A stretch of 64,000 nt of DNA, taken from positions 62,001 to 126,000 of the forward strand of contig MPDE01000002.1 of the NCBI GenBank assembly GCA_001874335.1, in the 5' to 3' direction. This DNA is from Bacteroidetes bacterium MedPE-SWsnd-G2. Lineage in GTDB: Bacteria; Bacteroidota; Bacteroidia; Flavobacteriales; Flavobacteriaceae. Shown here piece after piece: positions 28,978-37,285 of the stretch. Both the position numbers and the translations under genes were made by a program. The notes beneath the pieces were generated by a model. The model was not told where the DNA came from. It saw only the letters and a list, made by a program, of their open reading frames with translations, and did no database searches. The first letter of the stretch is position 1; the number at the start of each line of letters is the position of its first letter.

Positions 28978-30288
28978 ATGAAAAAAATTACACTTTTAAC
29001 ACTTCTATTAATTCCGTTTATTGGAATGAGCCAAAATGCACCAATTGATTTTGAACCAGCTGGTTTTGGTGCCTCTTGGACATGGACAGTTTTTGAGAAC
29101 GACACCGACCCAGCATTAGAAATTGTGGCAAACCCAGACCCTTCTGGAGACAATACTTCTTCTACTGTTGCAAAATTTACGGCATTAGTAGGTGGAAACC
29201 CATGGGCAGGTTGTGAATCACTTCACGGTGCTGATATTGGTGGATTTTCTTTTGATGCTTCTAATACCACTGTAAAAATGATGGTTTACAAAACCGTAAT
29301 TAGTGACGTAGGGATCAAATTTGCCGAAGTAAACGGAGAAGCACAACCAGAAATTAAAGTCGCAAACACATTGGTAAATCAATGGGAGGAACTCACCTTT
29401 GATCTTTCTGGAAGTATTGGCACTGGAATTACAGGAATTAACGATCAGATTATTATTTTTCCTGATTTTGATTTAGGAGGAAGAACTCAAGACAACATTA
29501 TCTATTTTGACAACATCACCTTTTCTGCTCAAGCAGCCGAAGAGGTACCGTTAGTTGCTGCTCCTACTCCAACAATCGACTCAGAAGATGTGATTTCTGT
29601 ATTCAACACAAACAATCCTTATACAGATATTACTGGTGTAGAATACAATCCGTTTTGGGGTCAAGGTACTGTTGCCACACAAATTGACATTGCAGGAAAC
29701 AACACCTTAAAATATGCAAACTTAAATTACCAAGGAACAGACTTTTCTGGTAACACCCAAGATGTAAATGCTATGAATTATATTCACGTAGACTATTGGA
29801 CCTCTGGCGCAACTGCTCTAAGTTTCTATCTTATAAACGCCACTACTGGTGGTGCTGGAGAAAAGTTTTATGACTTTGCTTTAGAAGACGGTATTACAAC
29901 TGGTGAATGGGTAAGTACAGATATTCCATTAACCCATTTTACGAATCAAGGATTTAGCCTAGATGATGTTATGCAATTTAAGGTTGTAGGAAACGGAACG
30001 GTTTATTTGGACAATTTATATTTCTCAACTGTAACCTTATCTGTAGAAGAAAACCAATTGGTAAACACTGAAGTGTTCCCTAATCCAAGTTCTAATTTCT
30101 GGACTATTAAAACAACGGCACCAATTGTGTCAGTCCAACTATACAATGTTTTAGGTAAACTCATTACAGATTCAAAACCAAACTCAACAGAAGTGCAATT
30201 GGAAGCTCAAGGTTTCTCAAAAGGTATTTATTTTGCTCATGTTAAAACTGAGCAAGGCACTAAAATTTTAAAATTAATTCGCAATTAA
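28978..30288 (+). CDS. Secreted carbohydrate-binding protein with T9SS sorting domain
   Basis: A 436-residue exported protein with signal peptide (MKKITLLTLLLIPFIGMSQ). A first beta-sandwich at about 20-185 resembles the duplicated modules of the glycan-binding lipoprotein (NPDPSGDNTSS, NQWEELTFDLS, IIYFDNITF). A second at about 195-352 resembles its middle module (DVISVFNTN, FWGQGT, LNYQGTDFSG, VYLDNLYFS). The C-terminal type IX sorting domain covers about 360-436 (VFPNPSSNFWTIKT to KILKLIRN). No catalytic residues are visible. It is read away from the regulator gene and probably helps bind glucan outside the cell. Confidence 0.85.
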   Translation: MKKITLLTLLLIPFIGMSQNAPIDFEPAGFGASWTWTVFENDTDPALEIVANPDPSGDNTSSTVAKFTALVGGNPWAGCESLHGADIGGFSFDASNTTVKMMVYKTVISDVGIKFAEVNGEAQPEIKVANTLVNQWEELTFDLSGSIGTGITGINDQIIIFPDFDLGGRTQDNIIYFDNITFSAQAAEEVPLVAAPTPTIDSEDVISVFNTNNPYTDITGVEYNPFWGQGTVATQIDIAGNNTLKYANLNYQGTDFSGNTQDVNAMNYIHVDYWTSGATALSFYLINATTGGAGEKFYDFALEDGITTGEWVSTDIPLTHFTNQGFSLDDVMQFKVVGNGTVYLDNLYFSTVTLSVEENQLVNTEVFPNPSSNFWTIKTTAPIVSVQLYNVLGKLITDSKPNSTEVQLEAQGFSKGIYFAHVKTEQGTKILKLIRN

Positions 30289-30304
30289 CACTAATTGCTT
30301 ACCT

Positions 30305-30336
30305 CCCACTTTTAGTTAGCCATAGCTAAAAGTGGG
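30305..30336. terminator. Convergent hairpin terminator
   Basis: CCCACTTTTAG (30305-30315) and CTAAAAGTGGG (30326-30336) form a perfect 11-bp stem between two converging genes. The T-run is weak on both sides, but the position fits a shared terminator. Confidence 0.65.
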
Positions 30337-30344
30337 AATTAGTT

Positions 30345-32540
30345 TTAAAGAACCAGCAGCCCAAATGCTCTTAATCCTTGCAATGATTTAGAAAACCAGA
30401 ACAATTCGAAATCTTCAAATTGGGTTTCATAATTCTTTTTTAATTGGCCTAAGGTGATATGTTTTGATTGCAACACTCCATTAGATTCTAATACATCTAA
30501 TAACCAATCCCCTTTTTCTTCGTCTAAATTCAACTGAAAGGTTTCAACGTTATCATGAAACGTTAGACGCAATTTATTATAATGCATTCCTTTTTTAGTT
30601 TTAGAATATTCTTCTACAAAAGGAACATTCCCTAACCAAACCACTTTTGCATTAGGTTTTAGTTTTAAAACTGTTTCTTGCTGTAAGGCATCATAAATAA
30701 AATCTGGATGAATGCTTGATTCGGGAACTCCAAAATCAAACCAATCTTCAACAGGGATATCAAAACCAATCCCGTGCATATAATTAAATAACGATTTCTT
30801 TAAGCCATAACTAAATTTACTATGGTCTATTGCTGTAGCATCTTCAAAGGCCACATCGTTATTTGCAAACGAAATAGCATTGTAAAGCGGTTTAACCCCA
30901 AAAGCTTCCGGTTCATGCCCAATAGGACTATGAGCAGTTAAAGCAAATTGATGCCAGAACCCCGATTGCATAACACCCAATTCAAACAATTGCCTAACCA
31001 TTTCTAAGCTATCTATAGTTTCTTGAATGGTTTGAGACGGGAAACCATACATAAGATAGGAATGTACCATTATACCCGATTCTGTAAAGTTTCTGGTTAC
31101 CTGTGCCACTTGAGAAACAGTAACTCCTTTATCTATGAGCTTCAACAACCTATCCGAAGCCACTTCCAATCCTCCTGAAACCGCAATACAACCCGATGCT
31201 TTAAGTAAGACACATAATTCTTTTGTGAAATTCTTCTCAAACCTAATGTTAGTCCACCAGGTCACAGTTAGTTGTCGTCTTAAAATTTCTAAAGCAAGCG
31301 CTTTCATCAAAGCCGGAGGTGCTGCCTCATCTACAAAATGAAATCCGCGATCTCCTGTTTGATCTATAATGGTTTCCATCCTATCCACCAGAATACTGGC
31401 AGCAATAGGTTCGTAAATTTTTATATAATCTAAAGAGATATCACAGAAGGTGCATTTCCCCCAATAACAACCATGAGCCATGGTGAGCTTATTCCAGCGG
31501 CCATCGCTCCATAGACTATGCATTGGATTAGTAATTTCGATTACAGAAATGTACTTGCCTAAAGGTAAATCTGAATAATCTGGAGTACCTAATTCTGATT
31601 GTTTATAATCTGAATGCACAGCATTGTTAAAGTATTCAACCTTGCCTTCATTTAAAATTAATGTTCGTTTTAATTCTGAAGCATTTAAAGCTACATTGTT
31701 ATCTATAGCCTTATAAACTAATTCTAAAGGCAACTCGCCATCATCCAAGGTAATGCAGTCAAAAAACTCAAACACCCTAATATCGGTGAGAGATCTTAAT
31801 TCGGTATTAGGAAAACCACCGCCCATTACAATGGTAATATCTGGGTGCACTTGTTTTACATATTGTGCACACTTAAATGCACTATAAAGATTACCAGGGA
31901 ATGGCACCGAAAAACAAAGCATTTTTGGTTTATGAAGAGCTAATCTTTCCTTTAAAATGTCAATTGTAATTTGATCAACAATACTAGACTCTCCTTTTAA
32001 CGTATTATATAATTCATCAAAGTTATTTGCACTTTGCCCCAAGCGTTCGGCATAGCGGCTAAATCCAAAATTATCATCTATACATTCTACAATAAAATCG
32101 GATAAATCTTCAAGAAACAAAGTCGCCAAGTGTTTGGCCTTATCCTGCATTCCCATTTGTCCAAAGGCAAATTCTAAATCATCTATTTGATCAAAACGAG
32201 AAGCCTGAGGCAAAACGGCATCCATGCAAATAAGCCGAGCTAAGGTTGGATTATGCCCCTGAAGAAACAAAACAACAGCATCTAAATATTTTAAATATTG
32301 CCCTCGTAAAGCATAAATCCGTTGACCATTTGCTGTATTAATCGTATCATTTTCATATGCAAAGTCAAAAAGAGTTTTAAACCTATCTTCTGAAAACAAC
32401 TCGAGAATCACCTCTATTCCCAAATCCATTTGATACACATCTAACCCTTTGGTATTTAGAAACCCTTTTAAATAGGCCGTAGCAGGATAAGGTGTATTTA
32501 GTTGTGTAAATGGTGGTGTTACAAGAAGAATATCTTTCAA
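30345..32540 (-). CDS. B12-binding-domain radical SAM protein
   Basis: About 731 residues. The N-terminal cobalamin-binding-type domain holds KDILLVTPPFTQLNTPYP and VMGGGFPNTELR, and the radical SAM core binds an Fe-S cluster through C358-X4-C363-X2-C366 (GCYWGKCTFCD). The four-residue first spacing differs from the common CX3CX2C. SGGLEVASDRLLKLIDKG and YLMYGFPSQTIQETIDS follow, as in other B12-rSAM enzymes. Substrate unknown. The frame has no ATG near its start: TTG at 32567 opens it, and I prefer TTG at 32540 because the domain begins there. No partner gene suggests a pathway. Confidence 0.82.
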   Translation of the reverse strand: MKDILLVTPPFTQLNTPYPATAYLKGFLNTKGLDVYQMDLGIEVILELFSEDRFKTLFDFAYENDTINTANGQRIYALRGQYLKYLDAVVLFLQGHNPTLARLICMDAVLPQASRFDQIDDLEFAFGQMGMQDKAKHLATLFLEDLSDFIVECIDDNFGFSRYAERLGQSANNFDELYNTLKGESSIVDQITIDILKERLALHKPKMLCFSVPFPGNLYSAFKCAQYVKQVHPDITIVMGGGFPNTELRSLTDIRVFEFFDCITLDDGELPLELVYKAIDNNVALNASELKRTLILNEGKVEYFNNAVHSDYKQSELGTPDYSDLPLGKYISVIEITNPMHSLWSDGRWNKLTMAHGCYWGKCTFCDISLDYIKIYEPIAASILVDRMETIIDQTGDRGFHFVDEAAPPALMKALALEILRRQLTVTWWTNIRFEKNFTKELCVLLKASGCIAVSGGLEVASDRLLKLIDKGVTVSQVAQVTRNFTESGIMVHSYLMYGFPSQTIQETIDSLEMVRQLFELGVMQSGFWHQFALTAHSPIGHEPEAFGVKPLYNAISFANNDVAFEDATAIDHSKFSYGLKKSLFNYMHGIGFDIPVEDWFDFGVPESSIHPDFIYDALQQETVLKLKPNAKVVWLGNVPFVEEYSKTKKGMHYNKLRLTFHDNVETFQLNLDEEKGDWLLDVLESNGVLQSKHITLGQLKKNYETQFEDFELFWFSKSLQGLRAFGLLVL

Positions 32541-32913
32541 AGTTGTATAAATAAATAGTTGCTTCAAAGATAGACTATTTATGAAGGTGAGTTTCTATGG
32601 AAAGCTATCTGATTTCAATTCTAAGTCACTCCAATTTTAAAACGAAAAGCTATCTATCACCACAATCTTATCAACATCAGCATAGATTCAAGCACAGAAA
32701 CACCTTGCAATCCACTCAAATACAATTGATTCTCCCAAATACAAATTCTACTTGCATATTTTAAAATCCTTGAATCTGGTAACTTTCAAATCGATTTAAT
32801 TCACAATTAGAAGAATCCATTTACCAAAATTTTTAAACAAAATTTAAATAAAAAGACGTCTCCAACCCTACTACATTGTTACCTTTGATTTCTGTAAAAA
32901 TGGAATAGGTACA
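32541..32913. other. Divergent intergenic region
   Basis: About 370 nt between the radical SAM gene and the Crp/Fnr gene, AT-rich and without a supported ORF. TACCTTTG at 32880-32887 fits the Bacteroidota -7 consensus and lies 26 nt before the regulator ATG. No -33 box or operator was recognised. Confidence 0.45.
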
Positions 32914-33486
32914 ATGCAGGAATTTAGGACGTATTTAGAAACAATGGTTGAAATTACCGATGAAGATTGGACGTTTTTCACCTCTCGATTGGTCAAAACA
33001 GCCTATCCTAAAAAGTCTGTGATTCTGAAATCAGGCACTATCGAACCTCATATTTCTTTTATTGTTGAAGGTGCAGTTAGGCTTTTTATACCTCATGAAT
33101 CTGAAGAAAAGGAAATTACATTCGGTTTTTGTTTTAAAAATGAATTTGTAAGTGCCTATGATTCCTTTTTGACTCAAACGCCATCACTTTGCCAAGTTGA
33201 AACCTTAATGGATACCAAAGTATACAGCATTAGTTATGCTCATTTACAGGAAGTTTACAAAACCACGAATGTGGGAAATATAATTGGTAGATTCACGACA
33301 GAACGCCTGTTTCTAATTAAATCAAAGCGAGAACAATCGTTATTATGTGAAACGGCCGAACAACGCTATAACAACTTATTTAAAGAGCGACCAAACCTAT
33401 TACAGCAAATCCCATTAAAATACATTGCATCTTATATAGGAGTCACCCCGCAAGCCTTAAGCCGTATTAGAAAACGTATTTCTTAA
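32914..33486 (+). CDS. Crp/Fnr-family transcriptional regulator
   Basis: A 190-residue regulator with an N-terminal cyclic-nucleotide-binding-type beta-roll (about 15-115; FIVEGAVRLFIP, FCFKNEFVSAYDSF) and a short C-terminal helix-turn-helix (about 165-190; PLKYIASYIGVTPQALSRIRKR). No Fnr-type cysteine cluster is seen, so it is probably not an iron-sulfur oxygen sensor. Proteins of this shape are common in flavobacteria and their ligand is mostly unknown. A desaturase with its own promoter follows on the same strand, so regulation of membrane-lipid genes is possible but unproven. Confidence 0.88.
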   Translation: MQEFRTYLETMVEITDEDWTFFTSRLVKTAYPKKSVILKSGTIEPHISFIVEGAVRLFIPHESEEKEITFGFCFKNEFVSAYDSFLTQTPSLCQVETLMDTKVYSISYAHLQEVYKTTNVGNIIGRFTTERLFLIKSKREQSLLCETAEQRYNNLFKERPNLLQQIPLKYIASYIGVTPQALSRIRKRIS

Positions 33487-33496
33487 CCCAGGTTCA

Positions 33497-33527
33497 TTGC
33501 CTCAAAACGACTTGCGTACTACATTTG
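33497..33527 (+). promoter_or_regulatory. Bacteroidota-type promoter for the desaturase gene
   Basis: TTG at 33497-33499 is followed after 20 nt by TACATTTG at 33520-33527. The spacing and -7 box fit the Bacteroidota primary sigma consensus well. The desaturase ATG lies 15 nt downstream, so the leader is very short. Confidence 0.6.
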
Positions 33528-33542
33528 CAGAAAATTTGACCT

Positions 33543-34268
33543 ATGGAAATTATATGCCTATTCGTTATACTTTGGTATGGTGGATTATTCTTTCAAACGT
33601 TTTTCCTTCATAGATATGCTGCTCATCAAGCCTTTACAATGTCTAAAACTATGGAGCGCATTACTTATGTTTTGACTTGGTTGTTTCAAGGTTCAAATTA
33701 CCTAAGTGCTTATGGTTACGGTATTATGCACCGCATGCACCATGCTTACACCGACACAGAGAAAGATCCGCATTCGCCAAAATATGACGAGAATGTTATG
33801 GCAATGATGTGGCGTACTAAAACTATATATCAAGATATTAATAAGCAGCGTATTGCTGTAGAAGAAAAATTCACTAAAAACGTGCCGCAATGGTTGGCAT
33901 TTGACCGCATGGCAAGTTCTCGTGTTTCGAGATTACTTTGGACCGCCTTATACGTTGTATTCTTTATGCAGTTTGCAACCTCGTGGTGGCAATGGGCCCT
34001 TCTACCAATAATTGTATTAATGGCTCCGATTCACGGTGTCATCATTAACTGGTATGCACACATTTATGGGTACGTGAATTTCAAGTTAAAAGATACTTCT
34101 AAAAACCTGTTACCTGTCGATGTATTAATGATGGGTGAAGCGTATCACAATAATCATCATAAACATGCCAGTAAAGCTAATTTTGGAGTAAAATGGCATG
34201 AGTTTGACCCGACTTATTTTATCATGCGCATTTTTAATAAAATAGGCATCATAAAGATTAACGCTTAG
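33543..34268 (+). CDS. Membrane fatty-acid desaturase
   Basis: A 241-residue integral membrane di-iron desaturase. The histidine boxes are H23RYAAH28, H63RMHH67 and H202NNHH206, all present and spaced as in acyl-CoA or acyl-lipid delta-9 desaturases. Hydrophobic segments surround them (about 5-22, 42-60, 135-165). It inserts a double bond into fatty acids and thereby adjusts membrane fluidity. At 241 residues it is shorter than many family members but keeps the whole core. It lies 57 nt after the Crp/Fnr gene. Confidence 0.88.
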   Translation: MEIICLFVILWYGGLFFQTFFLHRYAAHQAFTMSKTMERITYVLTWLFQGSNYLSAYGYGIMHRMHHAYTDTEKDPHSPKYDENVMAMMWRTKTIYQDINKQRIAVEEKFTKNVPQWLAFDRMASSRVSRLLWTALYVVFFMQFATSWWQWALLPIIVLMAPIHGVIINWYAHIYGYVNFKLKDTSKNLLPVDVLMMGEAYHNNHHKHASKANFGVKWHEFDPTYFIMRIFNKIGIIKINA

Positions 34269-34500
34269 TAACCACTGTGTTTTAGTCCCATTAGAATATA
34301 AACCAAGGGCAACCATGGTCTAAAAGGAGTTGTAAAATAGAATTACATAGTTTTCTGTAAGGATGGAAAAGTATTTTTAATTGTTTCCTTGGTCATCTCA
34401 ATTTACAAAATTTTGTTAGCAGCAATTTCAGCACCTTAGATGCCTATCAGAAATTAACCCTAAAATTTCGTTAAAACCTTCCAAATTTCCCATATTCTTT

Positions 34501-34508
34501 TATTTTTG
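34501..34508 (+). promoter_or_regulatory. Candidate -7 element before the SulP unit
   Basis: TATTTTTG fits TAnnTTTG, 28 nt before the start of the small gene at 34536. No -33 TTG at the right distance is present. The 267-nt gap from 34269 to 34535 shows nothing else. Confidence 0.4.
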
Positions 34509-34535
34509 CAAGCTTTAACAATTTAATTCAAATCA

Positions 34536-34823
34536 TTGAAGTCCATTTTAAGCGTCATATTAGTACTTTCATTCCTATCGGATGCCGTTATGGTAAACCG
34601 GTATTTGTTTGATATGGCCGATGACATTGAATGGATTGAATTAGATACAGAAAAAGACTCTGAGGAGAAAAAGACTGAAATTGAAGATAAAATATTAGTC
34701 TATACCGATTTAAAACTCATTCAGTACAACGGCATTTCCCAAATACAGCCTTTATCGTGGTACAATCCACACTCTTCATCCCTGTTTCGAGAGATACTGA
34801 CACCCCCTCCAGAATTTTCATAA
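34536..34823 (+). CDS. Small hypothetical protein upstream of sulP
   Basis: Not recognised. It is 95 residues from a TTG start, with a hydrophobic N-terminus (SILSVILVLSFLSDAVMV), an acidic stretch (DTEKDSEEKKTEIED) and a tail PHSSSLFREILTPPPEFS. There is no ATG near the N-terminus; a candidate -7 box lies 28 nt upstream. Small proteins ending in a TPPPEF-type tail are a recurring flavobacterial form, possibly outer-membrane or periplasmic. It lies 84 nt before the SulP gene and may share its transcript. Confidence 0.5.
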   Translation: MKSILSVILVLSFLSDAVMVNRYLFDMADDIEWIELDTEKDSEEKKTEIEDKILVYTDLKLIQYNGISQIQPLSWYNPHSSSLFREILTPPPEFS

Positions 34824-34907
34824 ATACGTTCGATTTGCCCTAATTAACGGTGTTTAAACAAACACGGTAAGGGAATTATTTATGTAAAATTTTCAAATAA
34901 AATTACT

Positions 34908-36488
34908 ATGTTTTCAAATATTAAAAGCGATTTTCCTGCAAGTATCGTTGTATTTTTTGTCGCTCTACCTTTATGCTTAGGTATTGCATTAGCCAGTGGC
35001 GCACCTTTGTTTAGTGGTTTAATCGCCGGAATTATTGGTGGTATTGTTGTTGGTGGATTAAGTGGATCAAAAATTGGTGTTTCTGGTCCTGCTGCTGGAT
35101 TAGCAGCAATTGTTTTAACTGCCATAGGCACTCTTGGTGGTTATGAGAACTTTTTGGTAGCCGTTGTTTTAGGTGGGGCTATTCAATTACTTTTCGGTTT
35201 TTTAAGAGCTGGTATTATCGGTTACTACTTCCCTTCTTCTGTAATTAAAGGAATGCTAACAGGTATTGGTATCATTATTATATTAAAGCAAATTCCTCAT
35301 TTCTTTGGATACGATTCAGATCCAGAAGGAGACTTCGCCTTTTTTCAGGTCGATGGTCAAAATACGTTTTCCGAAATTTTAGCAACCTTAAATCATGTAA
35401 GTCTTGGGCCAACACTTATCGGATTGATTTCTTTGGCGATTTTAATCCTTTGGAGCACTGTATTAACAAAAAAATCTAAGATTTTTCAATTAATTCAAGG
35501 CCCATTAGTTGCTGTTATTGCCGGTATTATTTTCTTTACTTTAAGTCAAGGTAATGAAGCCATAGGGTTTAAGGCTGCACAACTGGTAAGTGTCCCTGTG
35601 CCAGATAGTATAGATTCTTTCTTTGGTCAATTTACCTTTCCTAATTTTAGTGTAATCACAAATCCAGAAGTTTGGCTTGTAGCCTTTACAATTGCGTTGG
35701 TTGCAAGTTTAGAAACTTTATTATGTGTTGAGGCAACAGATAAATTAGATCCGGACAAAAATGTTACACCTACAAATAGAGAATTATTAGCTCAAGGAAC
35801 AGGAAATATTCTTTCAGGATTTATTGGTGGTTTACCAATTACCCAAGTAATTGTAAGAAGTTCTGCTAACATTCAATCAGGTGGTAAAACCAAATTATCA
35901 GCTATAATTCATGGTATTCTTTTATTAATCTCTGTAATGTTAATTCCAACTTTGCTAAATAAAATTCCGTTAGCTGTACTTGCTGCTGTATTATTTATAG
36001 TAGGGTATAAATTAGCAAAACCAAGTTTGTTTAAAGAAATGTACCTCTTAGGTTGGAAACAATGGGTACCTTTTGTAACAACTGTCGGAGGAATTGTATT
36101 TATTGATCTTTTAAAAGGTTTAGCGTTAGGATTAGGTGTTGGAATTGTTGTAATTTTAATTAAAAGTTACCAAAACTCACATTTCTTGCATATAGAAGAC
36201 AAGAGTAACGGTAAACATAAGATTAAAATGACTTTAGCAGAAGAAGTAACCTTCTTTAACAAAGGTGCAATCTTAAAAGAATTAGATCGCTTACCTGAAA
36301 ATTCTTATTTGGAATTAGATGTTAGAAAAACACGATATTTAGATAATGATATTATTGAAATCTTAGACGATTTTACATATAAAGCTAAAGAACGAAACAT
36401 TGACATTAATCTCATTTCTGAACGTGGTGAAGTGAAAAATCCTGATAGTTATATCAAATTTTTTAAACTTAGACCAAAAACTGCGTAA
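34908..36488 (+). CDS. SulP-family anion transporter with STAS domain
   Basis: A 526-residue SLC26/SulP permease with about 12-14 membrane segments (ASIVVFFVALPLCLGIALASGAPLFSG; SKIGVSGPAAGLA; a highly conserved ETLLCVEATDKLDPDK) and a C-terminal STAS domain (about 425-526; EVTFFNKGAILKELDRLP). SulP proteins carry sulfate, bicarbonate or other anions. A beta-carbonic anhydrase starts 28 nt after its stop, which favours bicarbonate as substrate, by analogy with the BicA type. Sulfate remains possible because sulfur-related genes follow further on. Confidence 0.9.
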   Translation: MFSNIKSDFPASIVVFFVALPLCLGIALASGAPLFSGLIAGIIGGIVVGGLSGSKIGVSGPAAGLAAIVLTAIGTLGGYENFLVAVVLGGAIQLLFGFLRAGIIGYYFPSSVIKGMLTGIGIIIILKQIPHFFGYDSDPEGDFAFFQVDGQNTFSEILATLNHVSLGPTLIGLISLAILILWSTVLTKKSKIFQLIQGPLVAVIAGIIFFTLSQGNEAIGFKAAQLVSVPVPDSIDSFFGQFTFPNFSVITNPEVWLVAFTIALVASLETLLCVEATDKLDPDKNVTPTNRELLAQGTGNILSGFIGGLPITQVIVRSSANIQSGGKTKLSAIIHGILLLISVMLIPTLLNKIPLAVLAAVLFIVGYKLAKPSLFKEMYLLGWKQWVPFVTTVGGIVFIDLLKGLALGLGVGIVVILIKSYQNSHFLHIEDKSNGKHKIKMTLAEEVTFFNKGAILKELDRLPENSYLELDVRKTRYLDNDIIEILDDFTYKAKERNIDINLISERGEVKNPDSYIKFFKLRPKTA

Positions 36489-36516
36489 ATTACTAACCAA
36501 TTAAACTAAACACATT

Positions 36517-37146
36517 ATGAAAGCACATACAAAAGAAACACAAGATTTAATGACGCCTGAGTTATCCTTAGAAGCACTTAAGGCTGGGAATATTAGATTC
36601 CAAAAAAACTTAAGAGCTAATAGAGATTTCGTAGCGCAACAACAAGACACTAGCGAAGGCCAATTTCCTTTTGCTACTGTTTTAAGCTGTATTGACTCTC
36701 GTGTATCATCAGAATTAATCTTTGATCAAGGTATAGGCGATTTATTTAGCGTTCGTATTGCGGGTAACTTTGTAAATGAAGATATTTTAGGAAGCATGGA
36801 GTTTGCGTGTAAGTTAGCAGGAACTAAACTTTTAGTAGTTTTAGGCCACACGGCTTGTGGTGCTGTTAAAGGTGCTTGTGACAATGCTGAACTTGGAAAT
36901 CTAACTGCAATGTTATCTAAGATTAAGCCTGCTGTAAATGCAGTGACATCTCCTGAAGATGACAGTTTAAGAAATTCAAAAAATCTTGAATTTGTTGACG
37001 CCGTTTCTGCTAAAAACGTTCAGCTTAATATTGATAGAATATTAAACGAAAGTGAAGTACTTTCTGCAATGGTTTCTAACGGAGAAATTAGAATCGTTGG
37101 TGGTATGTACGATATCAAAACTGGTGCTGTAAATTTTTACGAATAA
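36517..37146 (+). CDS. Beta-class carbonic anhydrase
   Basis: A 209-residue beta-carbonic anhydrase that interconverts CO2 and bicarbonate. The zinc ligands are Cys58, His111 and Cys114, and the catalytic dyad is Asp60-Arg62 (SCIDSRVSSE; LGHTACGAVKGA). AGNFVNEDILGSMEFA is the family-typical core. No signal peptide, so cytosolic. It forms an operon with the SulP gene, suggesting a bicarbonate uptake and hydration unit that supports carboxylation reactions. A terminator follows 24 nt downstream. Confidence 0.95.
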   Translation: MKAHTKETQDLMTPELSLEALKAGNIRFQKNLRANRDFVAQQQDTSEGQFPFATVLSCIDSRVSSELIFDQGIGDLFSVRIAGNFVNEDILGSMEFACKLAGTKLLVVLGHTACGAVKGACDNAELGNLTAMLSKIKPAVNAVTSPEDDSLRNSKNLEFVDAVSAKNVQLNIDRILNESEVLSAMVSNGEIRIVGGMYDIKTGAVNFYE

Positions 37147-37169
37147 ACACCAATTTTCTTTAAAGTCTC

Positions 37170-37203
37170 AACAGGTCGGTTTTGAATAACCGGCCTGTTT
37201 TTG
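37170..37203 (+). terminator. Rho-independent terminator after the carbonic anhydrase gene
   Basis: AACAGGTCGGTT (37170-37181) pairs with AACCGGCCTGTT (37188-37199) with one T-G wobble, followed by a T-run. It closes the SulP/carbonic anhydrase unit. Confidence 0.85.
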
Positions 37204-37285
37204 TTCAAACAGTAGTCAACCCATAAAGCCATTCTTGTTTTGCTATCTTAGTTGACAGCAGTACAGATTGCTCTTATTTCATTTC

